5,514 bases of DNA. It comes from an uncultured Alphaproteobacteria bacterium (GTDB lineage Bacteria; Pseudomonadota; Alphaproteobacteria; Rickettsiales; UBA1997). The notes under the pieces were generated by a model. It worked only from the letters and a program-made list of their open reading frames with translations, was not told the DNA's origin and ran no database searches. Both the position numbers and the translations under genes were made by a program. The DNA is taken from positions 1 to 5,514 of the forward strand of contig CAIOKL010000261.1 of the NCBI GenBank assembly GCA_903858915.1. The letters run 5' to 3'. Positions 1 to 5,440 of the stretch are shown here, one piece after another (the stretch's first letter is position 1; each line of letters opens with the position of its first letter).

Positions 1-101
1 AAAATAATCAAATGCGCCGTTGAAGAAACGGGAATAAATTCGGTCAAACCTTCGATAATTCCGAGAATAATAACTTTAAAAAAAATTGGTAAATCTAGCA
101 C
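1..101 (-). CDS. uppP: Undecaprenyl-diphosphatase UppP (BacA family), N-terminal part, cut by window edge
   Basis: This is the first 33 codons of an integral inner-membrane enzyme that removes a phosphate from undecaprenyl diphosphate, recycling the lipid carrier for peptidoglycan and other envelope polymers. The visible residues contain the family signature ILGIIEGLTEF followed by IPVSSTAHLII. From memory of the E. coli protein, the catalytic-site residues E17, E21, S27 and H30 fall at exactly the same numbers here when the GTG at 99-101 is the start. That is the main reason for choosing it; there is also an in-frame TAA a few codons upstream and no ATG in between. No Shine-Dalgarno sequence precedes it. 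It lies 72 bp downstream of czcA on the same strand and probably has its own promoter. The rest of the protein, about 230 residues, lies outside the window. Identification is confident from the motif; the exact start is slightly less so. Confidence 0.9.
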   Translation of the reverse strand, partial: MLDLPIFFKVIILGIIEGLTEFIPVSSTAHLII

Positions 102-137
102 TTTAAATAAAAAATAAGATTAAAAATATTGTCCGAT

Positions 138-167
138 AATTTAGCATTTTTTTAAAATAAAAGTCAA
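138..167 (-). promoter_or_regulatory. Candidate sigma70-type promoter for uppP
   Basis: On the minus strand, TTGACT (162-167) is followed after 18 nt by TAAATT (138-143). A TG one base upstream of the -10 makes it an extended -10 element. Initiation would fall near 131, leaving about 30 nt of leader before the GTG start. The -10 matches consensus at only four of six positions, and the region is so AT-rich that chance matches are common. No intrinsic terminator lies between czcA and uppP, so read-through from czcA is also possible. Confidence 0.4.
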
Positions 168-173
168 AATTTA

Positions 174-3100
174 TTAAAAATCCTTGGAGGTTTTTTTAAT
201 CAAAACTGGACTTAAAATTAAAGTGGCAATGGTCGAAAAAATTATACCGCCAATTACCGTAATTGCAATTGGCTGTTGAACTTCCGCGCCAATGCCTTTT
301 GAAAATGCCATCGGCAAAAATCCTAAACTCGCCACGCACGCCGTCATTAAAATTGGGCGCAATCTCGACATGCAAGATTCTTCGATATTGCGATTTTTTT
401 TGAAAGTGCTAATCAAAATTATGGAGTTGAGCAAACCGATTCCGACTAAGGCAATAAAGCCGATATAAACCGAAATTGTGACGGGAATTTTACATAAATA
501 AATTAGGAAAATTGCCCCACTTAAAGCGAATGGCACCGATGAAAAAATTATCAAAACTTTTTTGATTTTGCCAAAGATTTTAAAGAGAAGAAAGGCGATC
601 AAAAAAATTATAAAAGGGACGATTGTTAAAATTTGTTTTTTACCATTATTAAAGTTTTCGAATCGCCCGCCCCATTCAATTAAATAGCCGTCCGGAAGCA
701 TATTTTTATCTTTAATTTTAGTTTCAATTTTTTCAATAAATTCTTCGTAATTTGTATCCGCTAAATAAATCGACAAACTTGAATATCTCTTACCAAAAAT
801 TCTTGGAATTGAGGTAATATCATAATTTTCTTTAACAGTGGCTACAGTCTTGAGCGGGAAGCTTCCGCCGTCTTTTAAAGTTATTGGAATATTTTCAATA
901 GAGTCAAGTTTATTACGATTTTGTTCATTCAAATGCAAGACAATTGAAATAGGAAATTCGCCATTGTAAAAAGTTCCGACTCGCGCTCCAACCATGGCGT
1001 TACTGACTTCGCTGTTAACATCAAAAATATTGATTTGATGTTTGGCGATGGAATTATAATCGGGAATCACATCGATAAAATCACCTTTGCGAATCGAATT
1101 TAAAAAATCTTTTTCGACTGATTTCAAACTTTCATCTTGCGAAATTAAAATTTTAATTTCTTCGGTAATTTGCAATAATTTTTCAAAATCTTCACCAAAA
1201 ATTTTTAAAGATAAATCCGCCCGACTGCCTTCGAGCATTTCGTTAAAGCGCATTTTAATTGGTTGCGAAAGACTAAATTCGCACTCTAAACATAATTTTT
1301 TAGCTTGCTCAAAATAATTTTGAGAAAGCGCTTTAGCATTCACTTTTTCGGACGGTTTGAGAATTATAAAAATATCGCCGATATTCTGTGGCATTGGATC
1401 GAGACCCGATTGCGAAGATCCAATTCGTGCAAAAGTTTTGTCAATTTGCGAATTTTGGCCAATTATTTTCTCAACATTTTGCGCAATTTTTTTGGTCGCC
1501 GAAAGACTTGAGCCTTCAGGCGCAACAATAGTTAGAACGATATCGCCTTCATTTAAATCTGGCAAAAAATCGCTTTCAAGTTTTGAAAAAATTAACAAAG
1601 AAAAAGCGAAAATAAAAAAACACGAAACAATAACTTTGTTGGGATTATTTAAGGATAATTTTAAAATTTTTCTGTAAAAATTTATGAAAATTGTAAAATA
1701 TTTATTTTCTTTATGAACGCCTTTATTAATAAAATAAAAACATAAAATTGGCATTAATAAAAATGCCACAATTATGCTGGAAAGCATTGCTATTATTACA
1801 TTTAAAGCCATTTGATTGAAAGTTTTTCCTTCAATTCCTGAGAACATTAAAATCGGCACATAAACTAAAATAATTATAAACATTCCGACAAAAACTGGCT
1901 TAAAAACTTCGCTAGATAATTGCGCAATATTTTCAATTTTGTGGTTGTCTTTTTTGCTAAAATGTAAATGACAAATTATATATTCAACCAAAACCACCGA
2001 AGAGTCGACAAGCAAGCCAAAATCAATGGCTCCGAGACTCATTAAGTTGGCAGAAATATCAAATAAATTCATGCACGAACTTAAAATTAAAACCGAAAAA
2101 ATTATGGTTGAAGCGACGATCATTCCTGATTTTAAAGTGCCGAGCGCAAAGCACAAAACCGCTACAACCAGAAGGATTCCTTCGAGTAAATTTTTTAAAA
2201 CTGTTTTGATGGTTTTGTCGATTAAAAATTGTCGATCATAAAGTAATTCAATTTGAAATTTTGAACTACGAGCGTTAATTTTATTAATTTCTTGCTTTAC
2301 TTTGGTTAAAACTTCATTGCTGTTGGAGCCGGATTGGAGCATCACGGTGCCGATTATCGATTCTTTTCCGCCGACAGAAGCCGAACCTAAAAGTTGCGAA
2401 TGATCTTGGCGCACTTCAACGATTTGATGAAGCGGAATCGCCTTGCCCGAATAATCAATTTTAATCGGCACATTCATTAAGTCATTTTGATCGCGAATAT
2501 TGGCAAAAGTTCGAACGATTTTTTGTTGACCGTCTTTCTCGATATAGCCTCCGCCGTAATTCTCGCCAATCGATTGAATTTGGGCAATTATTTTTTTAGC
2601 GGTTAAGCCTTGCGCGGTAATTTTTTGGGGAATTAAATTAAGATGAATTTGTCGCTCATAACCACCAATCGTATCAATCTCGGCAACGCCTTGAATGCGC
2701 TTCAATTCGCGGGCAATTCGAAATTCTTGAAAGGCACGAATTTCCATTAAATCATGTTCATTTATATCTTCATTATTGTTTATTTTATTAACGACGCGGT
2801 AAATTATAATCTCGCCGATGCCCGTGGTTATTGGTGCAATAGTTGGTGAAATATTGGGCGGAAGCTGATCTTTTAACGAAGATAATCTTTGCAAAACTTG
2901 CGCTCGCGCGAAATAAATATCGACATCATCTTCAAAAATTAAAATTATTTGCGACAATCCGAACTTAGAAAGAGAACGCATCTCCTTAAGTTTTGGAACA
3001 CCAAAAAGTTCCGATTCGATTGGATAAGTAACCGATTTTTCGATGTAAGCTGGGTCGATGCCGAAGGTTTTGGTGTTAACGATAACTTGTTTGTTGGTGA

Positions 3101-3236
3101 TGTCGGGAATGGCATCGATTTTAACTTTCGAAAATGAATAAATTCCAAAAATTGAAATAACTCCGAAAGCAAACAGAACATAGGCTCGAAGCTCTAATAA
3201 TTTTCTAAAAAATTTTTCAATAATATTGATTTGCAT
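174..3236 (-). CDS. czcA: CzcA-like heavy-metal efflux RND transporter (HME-RND, divalent cation type)
   Basis: This inner-membrane, proton-driven pump exports metal ions from periplasm or cytoplasm through a trans-envelope complex. At 1020 aa it is complete, close to the family's usual 1030-1060. TM1 is at about 17-36, a first periplasmic domain at about 37-340, TM2-TM7 at about 345-551, a second periplasmic domain at about 552-866, and TM8-TM12 at about 868-1010. CzcA landmarks include DAIPDITN (41-48), LNEGDI (561-566), DPMPQNIGD (613-621), the QPIKMRFNEMLEG block (658-670) and GAEVQQP (983-989). In TM4, LMSLGAIDFG (398-407) leads to D405, D411 and E418, equivalent to the proton/cation-relay residues D402, D408 and E415 of Cupriavidus CzcA. 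The DFG form is typical of Zn/Co/Cd pumps. Two of the three CusA copper-binding methionines appear replaced (T569, I619), arguing against Cu/Ag. The start fits the family N-terminus and sits 3 nt after the czcC stop without a clear ribosome-binding site, suggesting translational coupling. Exact substrate is inferred. Confidence 0.93.
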   Translation of the reverse strand: MQINIIEKFFRKLLELRAYVLFAFGVISIFGIYSFSKVKIDAIPDITNKQVIVNTKTFGIDPAYIEKSVTYPIESELFGVPKLKEMRSLSKFGLSQIILIFEDDVDIYFARAQVLQRLSSLKDQLPPNISPTIAPITTGIGEIIIYRVVNKINNNEDINEHDLMEIRAFQEFRIARELKRIQGVAEIDTIGGYERQIHLNLIPQKITAQGLTAKKIIAQIQSIGENYGGGYIEKDGQQKIVRTFANIRDQNDLMNVPIKIDYSGKAIPLHQIVEVRQDHSQLLGSASVGGKESIIGTVMLQSGSNSNEVLTKVKQEINKINARSSKFQIELLYDRQFLIDKTIKTVLKNLLEGILLVVAVLCFALGTLKSGMIVASTIIFSVLILSSCMNLFDISANLMSLGAIDFGLLVDSSVVLVEYIICHLHFSKKDNHKIENIAQLSSEVFKPVFVGMFIIILVYVPILMFSGIEGKTFNQMALNVIIAMLSSIIVAFLLMPILCFYFINKGVHKENKYFTIFINFYRKILKLSLNNPNKVIVSCFFIFAFSLLIFSKLESDFLPDLNEGDIVLTIVAPEGSSLSATKKIAQNVEKIIGQNSQIDKTFARIGSSQSGLDPMPQNIGDIFIILKPSEKVNAKALSQNYFEQAKKLCLECEFSLSQPIKMRFNEMLEGSRADLSLKIFGEDFEKLLQITEEIKILISQDESLKSVEKDFLNSIRKGDFIDVIPDYNSIAKHQINIFDVNSEVSNAMVGARVGTFYNGEFPISIVLHLNEQNRNKLDSIENIPITLKDGGSFPLKTVATVKENYDITSIPRIFGKRYSSLSIYLADTNYEEFIEKIETKIKDKNMLPDGYLIEWGGRFENFNNGKKQILTIVPFIIFLIAFLLFKIFGKIKKVLIIFSSVPFALSGAIFLIYLCKIPVTISVYIGFIALVGIGLLNSIILISTFKKNRNIEESCMSRLRPILMTACVASLGFLPMAFSKGIGAEVQQPIAITVIGGIIFSTIATLILSPVLIKKTSKDF

Positions 3237-3239
3237 GAG

Positions 3240-4457
3240 TTATTTTAAGTTTTGTGGAATTGAAAAATCGCCAATTTTAACCATTAAATCACTATAAGAT
3301 TCTGCCAATAAATATTGGGCTTCAAAAATAGCATCAATGGTTTGATATTCTTGCATATCAAGTTCAATATAAGTAATAAAATCGAGAATACCTTTTTTGA
3401 ATTCAGCATTGGCGCCGTTGAGTCTAGAAATTATTTTCGGCACCAAATTTATTGTAAAAATTTGTGAATTTTTTAACTGAGCTTGATATTGCAAAATGTC
3501 ATTTTCAATAACTTTTTCGAGTTGATTTTTTTCAAAATCATAAAGCCTGTTTTGCGCTTTAATTTTCGATTCGGCGCTAAATATTTTTTCTTTATTTTGA
3601 TTTATAATTGGCACCGAAAGCGATAAGCCAATGCCATTTGAAGACTGACTTGAAGAAGCGCTCGAGGAATTTTGAATTTGCCCATGAATATTAACATTAG
3701 GCATTTGTTCAATTTTAGCATAATCTAATTCGCTTCGATATTTTTCAATGGTAAATTTTTGTCCTTTCAAATTTAGATTATTTTCAAAAGCTCTTTGTAT
3801 CAGATTTTCCTTGGGTTCAAGATGGTTTTTATCGAGCCATTTTAAAGTGATTTTTGGCTGATTTGGCAAGTTCAAAAATATATTTAAATTATTAAAATTT
3901 TGCCTTAATTGATTGTTTAAAATAATCAAATCCCTCTGCACTAATTTAATGCGATCTTGGGCGATGATACTTTGAGCATGGCGGTTCGGCGAGTCCAACG
4001 CGATGTTGGAAAGATATTTACTTATTAACGACAAACGGTCTAAACGATTTTGCGTTAATTGAATTTTATTTTGCAAAATAAAATTTTGATAAGCCAATTT
4101 AAAAACTTGTGATTTAACCTCTAAAATCAAGGAGTTTCGGCGGTTTTCCTGAATTTTAAATTCAGAATTTTCAATATTATATTTGGTTGATAATTTATTA
4201 AAATACGGAATTTCTTGCGAAAGCGAAAAGTTATTTTGCGAGTTAGATTTGGTTGCCGAAATAGTTGGATTTGACCAATATTTTTGCTGATTGGCGAAGG
4301 ATTTTTGACTCTGCGCGAATAAATCAAAAGCTTGAATATTGGCACTATTTTCTTCGGCGGTTTTTAATAAATTGTCAATATTATATTCAACACAAAGACC
4401 CTCTGAAGCTAATATTATCAAAAGCGCAACGGTTTTAAGAAGAATTTTTTTTAACAT
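3240..4457 (-). CDS. czcC: TolC/CzcC-family outer-membrane efflux channel
   Basis: This is the outer-membrane factor of a tripartite efflux system: trimers form a beta-barrel with a long periplasmic helical tunnel through which the RND pump expels its substrate. The 405-aa protein has a positively charged N-terminus and a hydrophobic signal segment (about 5-18), cleaved somewhere near residues 19-24. The two-fold repeated OEP architecture is visible. Helix-rich segments at about 28-60 and 100-190 enclose a strand region (NPTISATK 63-70, FSLSQEIPYF 77-86). A second half has long helices at about 215-250 and 287-395 enclosing a strand region (VNIHGQIQ 255-262, GIGLSLSVPIINQNKEKI 275-292). GLSLSVPI followed by N-Q-N-K resembles the CzcC/CusC subgroup. 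A serine-rich stretch (264-273) lies at the expected extracellular strand turn. It is the first gene of the operon with czcA. No Shine-Dalgarno is visible; the ATG is chosen because it begins a proper signal peptide. Family is confident, metal specificity comes from the neighbour. Confidence 0.88.
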   Translation of the reverse strand: MLKKILLKTVALLIILASEGLCVEYNIDNLLKTAEENSANIQAFDLFAQSQKSFANQQKYWSNPTISATKSNSQNNFSLSQEIPYFNKLSTKYNIENSEFKIQENRRNSLILEVKSQVFKLAYQNFILQNKIQLTQNRLDRLSLISKYLSNIALDSPNRHAQSIIAQDRIKLVQRDLIILNNQLRQNFNNLNIFLNLPNQPKITLKWLDKNHLEPKENLIQRAFENNLNLKGQKFTIEKYRSELDYAKIEQMPNVNIHGQIQNSSSASSSQSSNGIGLSLSVPIINQNKEKIFSAESKIKAQNRLYDFEKNQLEKVIENDILQYQAQLKNSQIFTINLVPKIISRLNGANAEFKKGILDFITYIELDMQEYQTIDAIFEAQYLLAESYSDLMVKIGDFSIPQNLK

Positions 4458-4560
4458 TGATTTGCGAGATTTAAACTGGTTTAATTTGTGATGACTTAAT
4501 TCTATATCGTAAAAATTTTTTTACTATTAAATTTTTTAATCGGTTAAAAGCCTTGAAAAT

Positions 4561-4578
4561 AAAGGAGGGAAGGGGGGG
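4561..4578. other. 18-nt homopurine tract ending in seven G, in the czcCA leader region
   Basis: The + strand is purine-only from 4561 to 4578: AAAGGAGGG, then AA, then seven G. Read on the operon strand it is a pyrimidine tract of seven C followed by TTCCCTCCTTT. It contains CCTCCTTT, identical to the anti-Shine-Dalgarno tail of 16S rRNA. It lies just downstream of the candidate czcCA promoter, so it would be at or near the 5' end of the transcript. Although its + strand resembles a perfect ribosome-binding site, no start codon is suitably placed behind it. Function is unknown. Confidence 0.5.
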
Positions 4579-4586
4579 TCAATAAA

Positions 4587-4614
4587 ATTTTAGGATTAAA
4601 AAATAAGATTTCAA
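4587..4614 (-). promoter_or_regulatory. Candidate promoter of the czcC-czcA operon
   Basis: On the minus strand TTGAAA (4609-4614) and TAAAAT (4587-4592) are separated by 16 nt, each matching the sigma70 consensus at five of six positions. The transcript would start near 4580 and carry a leader of about 120 nt before the czcC ATG. A second -10-like hexamer, TATAGA (4501-4506), lies closer to the gene but has no good -35. I see no convincing operator for a metal regulator. A gapped inverted repeat, GTAAAAA and TTTTTAC, at 4509-4524 is the only dyad, and it is too AT-rich to interpret. Confidence 0.35.
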
Positions 4615-4650
4615 AAGAAGAAGAGTAGGTTGATGACAAAGTTTTTTTTG

Positions 4651-4737
4651 TGGTACCTCCGGTCAGACTCGAACTGACACACCCGCAAAGGGCAATAGAT
4701 TTTGAGTCTATCGCGTCTACCATTCCGCCACGGAGGC
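4651..4737 (-). tRNA. tRNA-Leu, anticodon CAA
   Basis: The 87-nt gene folds as a class II tRNA. The acceptor stem is GCCTCCG with CGGAGGT, the D-arm begins GCGGAATGGTAGACGC, and the anticodon stem ATAGA/TCTAT encloses the loop CTCAAAA. The anticodon CAA (4702-4704) reads UUG. There is a 16-nt variable arm with a CCC/GGG stem, a T-arm GTCAG-TTCGAGT-CTGAC, discriminator A and an encoded CCA (4651-4653). The long variable arm and A73 identify leucine. The first acceptor pair is G1.U72, a wobble where bacterial leucine tRNAs usually have G-C. The gene stands alone, without neighbouring tRNAs, and no intrinsic terminator is visible behind its 3' end. Confidence 0.97.
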
Positions 4738-4745
4738 ATAAATTA

Positions 4746-4767
4746 ATATTTGCTTTAAAGCAAATAT
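4746..4767. repeat. 22-bp perfect palindrome in the tRNA-Leu leader
   Basis: ATATTTGCTTT is followed immediately by its reverse complement AAAGCAAATAT, giving a perfect dyad 8 bp upstream of the mature tRNA 5' end. In the primary transcript from the 4781-4810 promoter it would form a hairpin (TATTTGC stem, TTTAAA loop) just before the RNase P site. As DNA it could be a protein-binding site. A second, weaker promoter-like pair (TTGATA/TATTAA) overlaps it. Its arms share the heptamer TATTTGC/GCAAATA with the outer stem of the hairpin at 5249-5297. Confidence 0.7.
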
Positions 4768-4780
4768 ATCAAGCGCATTT

Positions 4781-4810
4781 ATAATAACATTGAAGATGCT
4801 TAAATGTCAA
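4781..4810 (-). promoter_or_regulatory. Sigma70-type promoter of tRNA-Leu
   Basis: On the minus strand a perfect -35 TTGACA (4805-4810) is followed after 18 nt by TATTAT (4781-4786), five of six to consensus. Transcription would begin near 4774, giving a leader of about 37 nt that contains the 22-bp palindrome before the tRNA. This is the best consensus match in the window and is placed as expected for a stable-RNA gene. Confidence 0.6.
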
Positions 4811-4818
4811 AAATATTT

Positions 4819-4947
4819 TTAATCCGCGAAGAAATCCTTCAAGAAATCCTTCAAAAACTCAAAAATATTTTTAAACCAAAAATAATTCCTTAAAATTTTC
4901 CAAGCTTTTAAAATTACATTTTTTTTATCAATATTCATATTTCGCAT
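4819..4947 (-). CDS. Possible small ORF, 42 aa, unknown function
   Basis: An open frame begins MRNMNIDKKNVILKAW, continues KILRNYFWFKNIF and ends EFLKDFLKDFFAD, stopping 9 nt before the tRNA-Leu -35 box. A second in-frame ATG follows three codons later. The peptide is rich in aromatic and lysine residues. Its C-terminal half could form an amphipathic helix, with a short LKDF repeat created by a 12-bp tandem duplication (GAAATCCTTCAA on the + strand, 4830-4853). No ribosome-binding site is visible, but the confident genes here also lack one. I recognise no family. It may be a genuine small protein, a remnant of a larger gene, or chance. Confidence 0.27.
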   Translation of the reverse strand: MRNMNIDKKNVILKAWKILRNYFWFKNIFEFLKDFLKDFFAD

Positions 4948-4969
4948 ATTAAATTATTAAATTAACCAA

Positions 4970-4981
4970 TAACCGCGGTTA
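4970..4981. repeat. 12-bp perfect palindrome TAACCGCGGTTA
   Basis: This is a self-complementary GC-centred dyad in otherwise strongly AT-rich sequence, about 25 bp upstream of the possible small ORF on the minus strand. It could be a protein-binding site. There is no other copy in the window. Confidence 0.4.
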
Positions 4982-5187
4982 AATTCATAAAAGAAATATC
5001 CATAAAACTGAGAATATAACAATGTGAAAAACTATGATTATTCATCAAACAAGAGTTAGATGAAAATTAAACTCTGATTGATATTTATAAGTTATTTAAA
5101 TGGAATCGGAAAGTGTTCAGAGTTTACAGCGCGAACAAACGAGAACAAATAACAATTTTACAACAAAAGCGAATATTTCTCAAAATC

Positions 5188-5207
5188 TTACCGCTAATTA
5201 CCGCTAA
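5188..5207. repeat. Tandem duplication of a 10-mer, TTACCGCTAA x2
   Basis: Two exact head-to-tail copies of TTACCGCTAA occupy 5188-5197 and 5198-5207, immediately followed by AA and seven C. The spacing of 10 bp is one helical turn, as in iterated protein-binding sites. With only two copies, simple duplication is equally likely. Confidence 0.55.
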
Positions 5208-5213
5208 ACCCCC

Positions 5214-5249
5214 CCTCATATTTAAGTTTACATAATGTCAATTATGAGG
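5214..5249. repeat. Inverted repeat at the left border of the repeat array
   Basis: CCTCATA (5214-5220) is the reverse complement of TATGAGG (5243-5249). Inside it lies a smaller perfect hairpin, CATAAT (5231-5236) and ATTATG (5241-5246), with a GTCA loop. The two pairings share bases and so are mutually exclusive. The right arm runs into the first base pairs of the next hairpin. Confidence 0.5.
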
Positions 5250-5305
5250 TTATTTGCGTTTAAAAAATAGCCTAAACGGCTATTTTTAGCAAATAACGGG
5301 ATAAG
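5248..5305. repeat. 58-bp structured repeat, copy 1 (two-tier hairpin)
   Basis: The outer arms GTTATTTGC (5249-5257) and GCAAATAAC (5289-5297) are perfectly complementary over 9 bp. The inner arms AAAAATAGCC (5263-5272) and GGCTATTTTT (5278-5287) form 10 bp around the loop TAAAC. The outer and inner stems are separated by a small asymmetric bulge. The GGGATAAG tail completes the unit. The inner stem with its T runs on both strands resembles a bidirectional intrinsic terminator, with six T on the minus strand and five on the plus strand. The next copy follows directly with no spacer. Confidence 0.9.
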
Positions 5306-5363
5306 GGTTTCTCGCGTTAAAAAAATAGCCTAAACGGCTATTTTTAGCGAGAAACGGGATTAG
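5306..5363. repeat. 58-bp structured repeat, copy 2, with compensated stem changes
   Basis: This copy has 50 of 58 positions identical to copy 1. The outer arms are GTTTCTCGC (5307-5315) and GCGAGAAAC (5347-5355), again a perfect 9-bp stem. The inner stem AAAAATAGCC/GGCTATTTTT and loop TAAAC are unchanged (5321-5345). Six of the eight differences are three paired changes in the outer stem: A-T to T-A, T-A to C-G, and T-A to C-G. The remaining two are in the bulge and the tail (GGGATTAG). The inner stem followed by seven T on the minus strand is terminator-like. Confidence 0.9.
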
Positions 5364-5390
5364 GAGCCAAAGGCGACGCAATCCCCGGGG
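5356..5390. repeat. Dyad GGGATT/AATCCC followed by CCCCGGGG
   Basis: GGGATT (5356-5361), the tail of copy 2, pairs with AATCCC (5380-5385) around a loop that includes GCCAAAGGCGACG. The self-complementary CCCCGGGG (5383-5390) overlaps the right arm. Read on the minus strand, GGGATTGCGTCGCC and then GGCTCCTAATCCC recalls the GATTGCTTCGTCGC-type intergenic repeats common in Rickettsia genomes. That resemblance is from memory. Confidence 0.55.
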
Positions 5391-5440
5391 CAAGTCGTCT
5401 TCGAAATCAAAATGAAATTTTGATTGAGAAAAGCGACGAA
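5366..5440. repeat. About 75-bp tandem repeat, unit A
   Basis: The unit begins GCCAAAGGCGACGC and ends GCGACGAA. Its right part (5394-5441) is a hairpin: AATCAAAAT (5405-5413), loop GAA, ATTTTGATT (5417-5425). An outer clamp can pair either as TCGTC/GACGA or as CTTCG/CGAAG. Its GC-rich flanks contrast with the AT-rich stem. Unit B follows directly. Confidence 0.8.

Larger units (their letters stand above)
4948..5230. other. Intergenic stretch without a recognised gene
   Basis: No frame on either strand gives a convincing protein. The longest open frame is 35 codons (5100-5207, +), hydrophilic, without a ribosome-binding site and starting directly after a stop codon. The stretch holds a 12-bp palindrome (4970-4981), a tandem 10-mer (5188-5207) and a run of seven C (5209-5215). 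The left part is very AT-rich. Base composition shifts toward GC to the right, where the repeat array begins. Confidence 0.6.

Noticed and set aside
1..117. Open frame on the + strand ending with TAA at 115-117
   Set aside because: The opposite strand encodes the unmistakable UppP signature over the same bases, so this frame is a shadow.
102..173. Intrinsic terminator between czcA and uppP
   Set aside because: The stretch has T and A runs but no GC-containing stem, so no terminator can be supported.
1357..1677. 106-codon open frame on the + strand, inside the pump gene
   Set aside because: It lies entirely antisense to czcA, whose protein is conserved over this stretch, and its translation shows no recognisable motif. 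The same applies to the other antisense frames at 1087-1317, 1305-1511, 2026-2241 and 2949-3137.
174..3236. CusA (Cu/Ag) identity for the pump
   Set aside because: The TM4 motif is DFG...D...E as in CzcA rather than the CusA form, and two of the three copper-binding methionines appear replaced.
4388..4400. Lipoprotein signal (Cys22) in the outer-membrane channel
   Set aside because: The residues before the cysteine are E-G-L, which do not fit a lipobox ending in G, A or S at -1. An ordinary signal peptide is more likely.
4561..4569. Strong Shine-Dalgarno AAAGGAGGG on the + strand
   Set aside because: No ATG, GTG or TTG lies at a suitable distance, and no frame downstream stays open through the tRNA region.
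5100..5207. 35-codon + strand ORF starting ATG at 5100
   Set aside because: It is hydrophilic and of low complexity, has no ribosome-binding site, starts directly after a stop codon and ends in a tandem 10-mer. It is best explained by chance.
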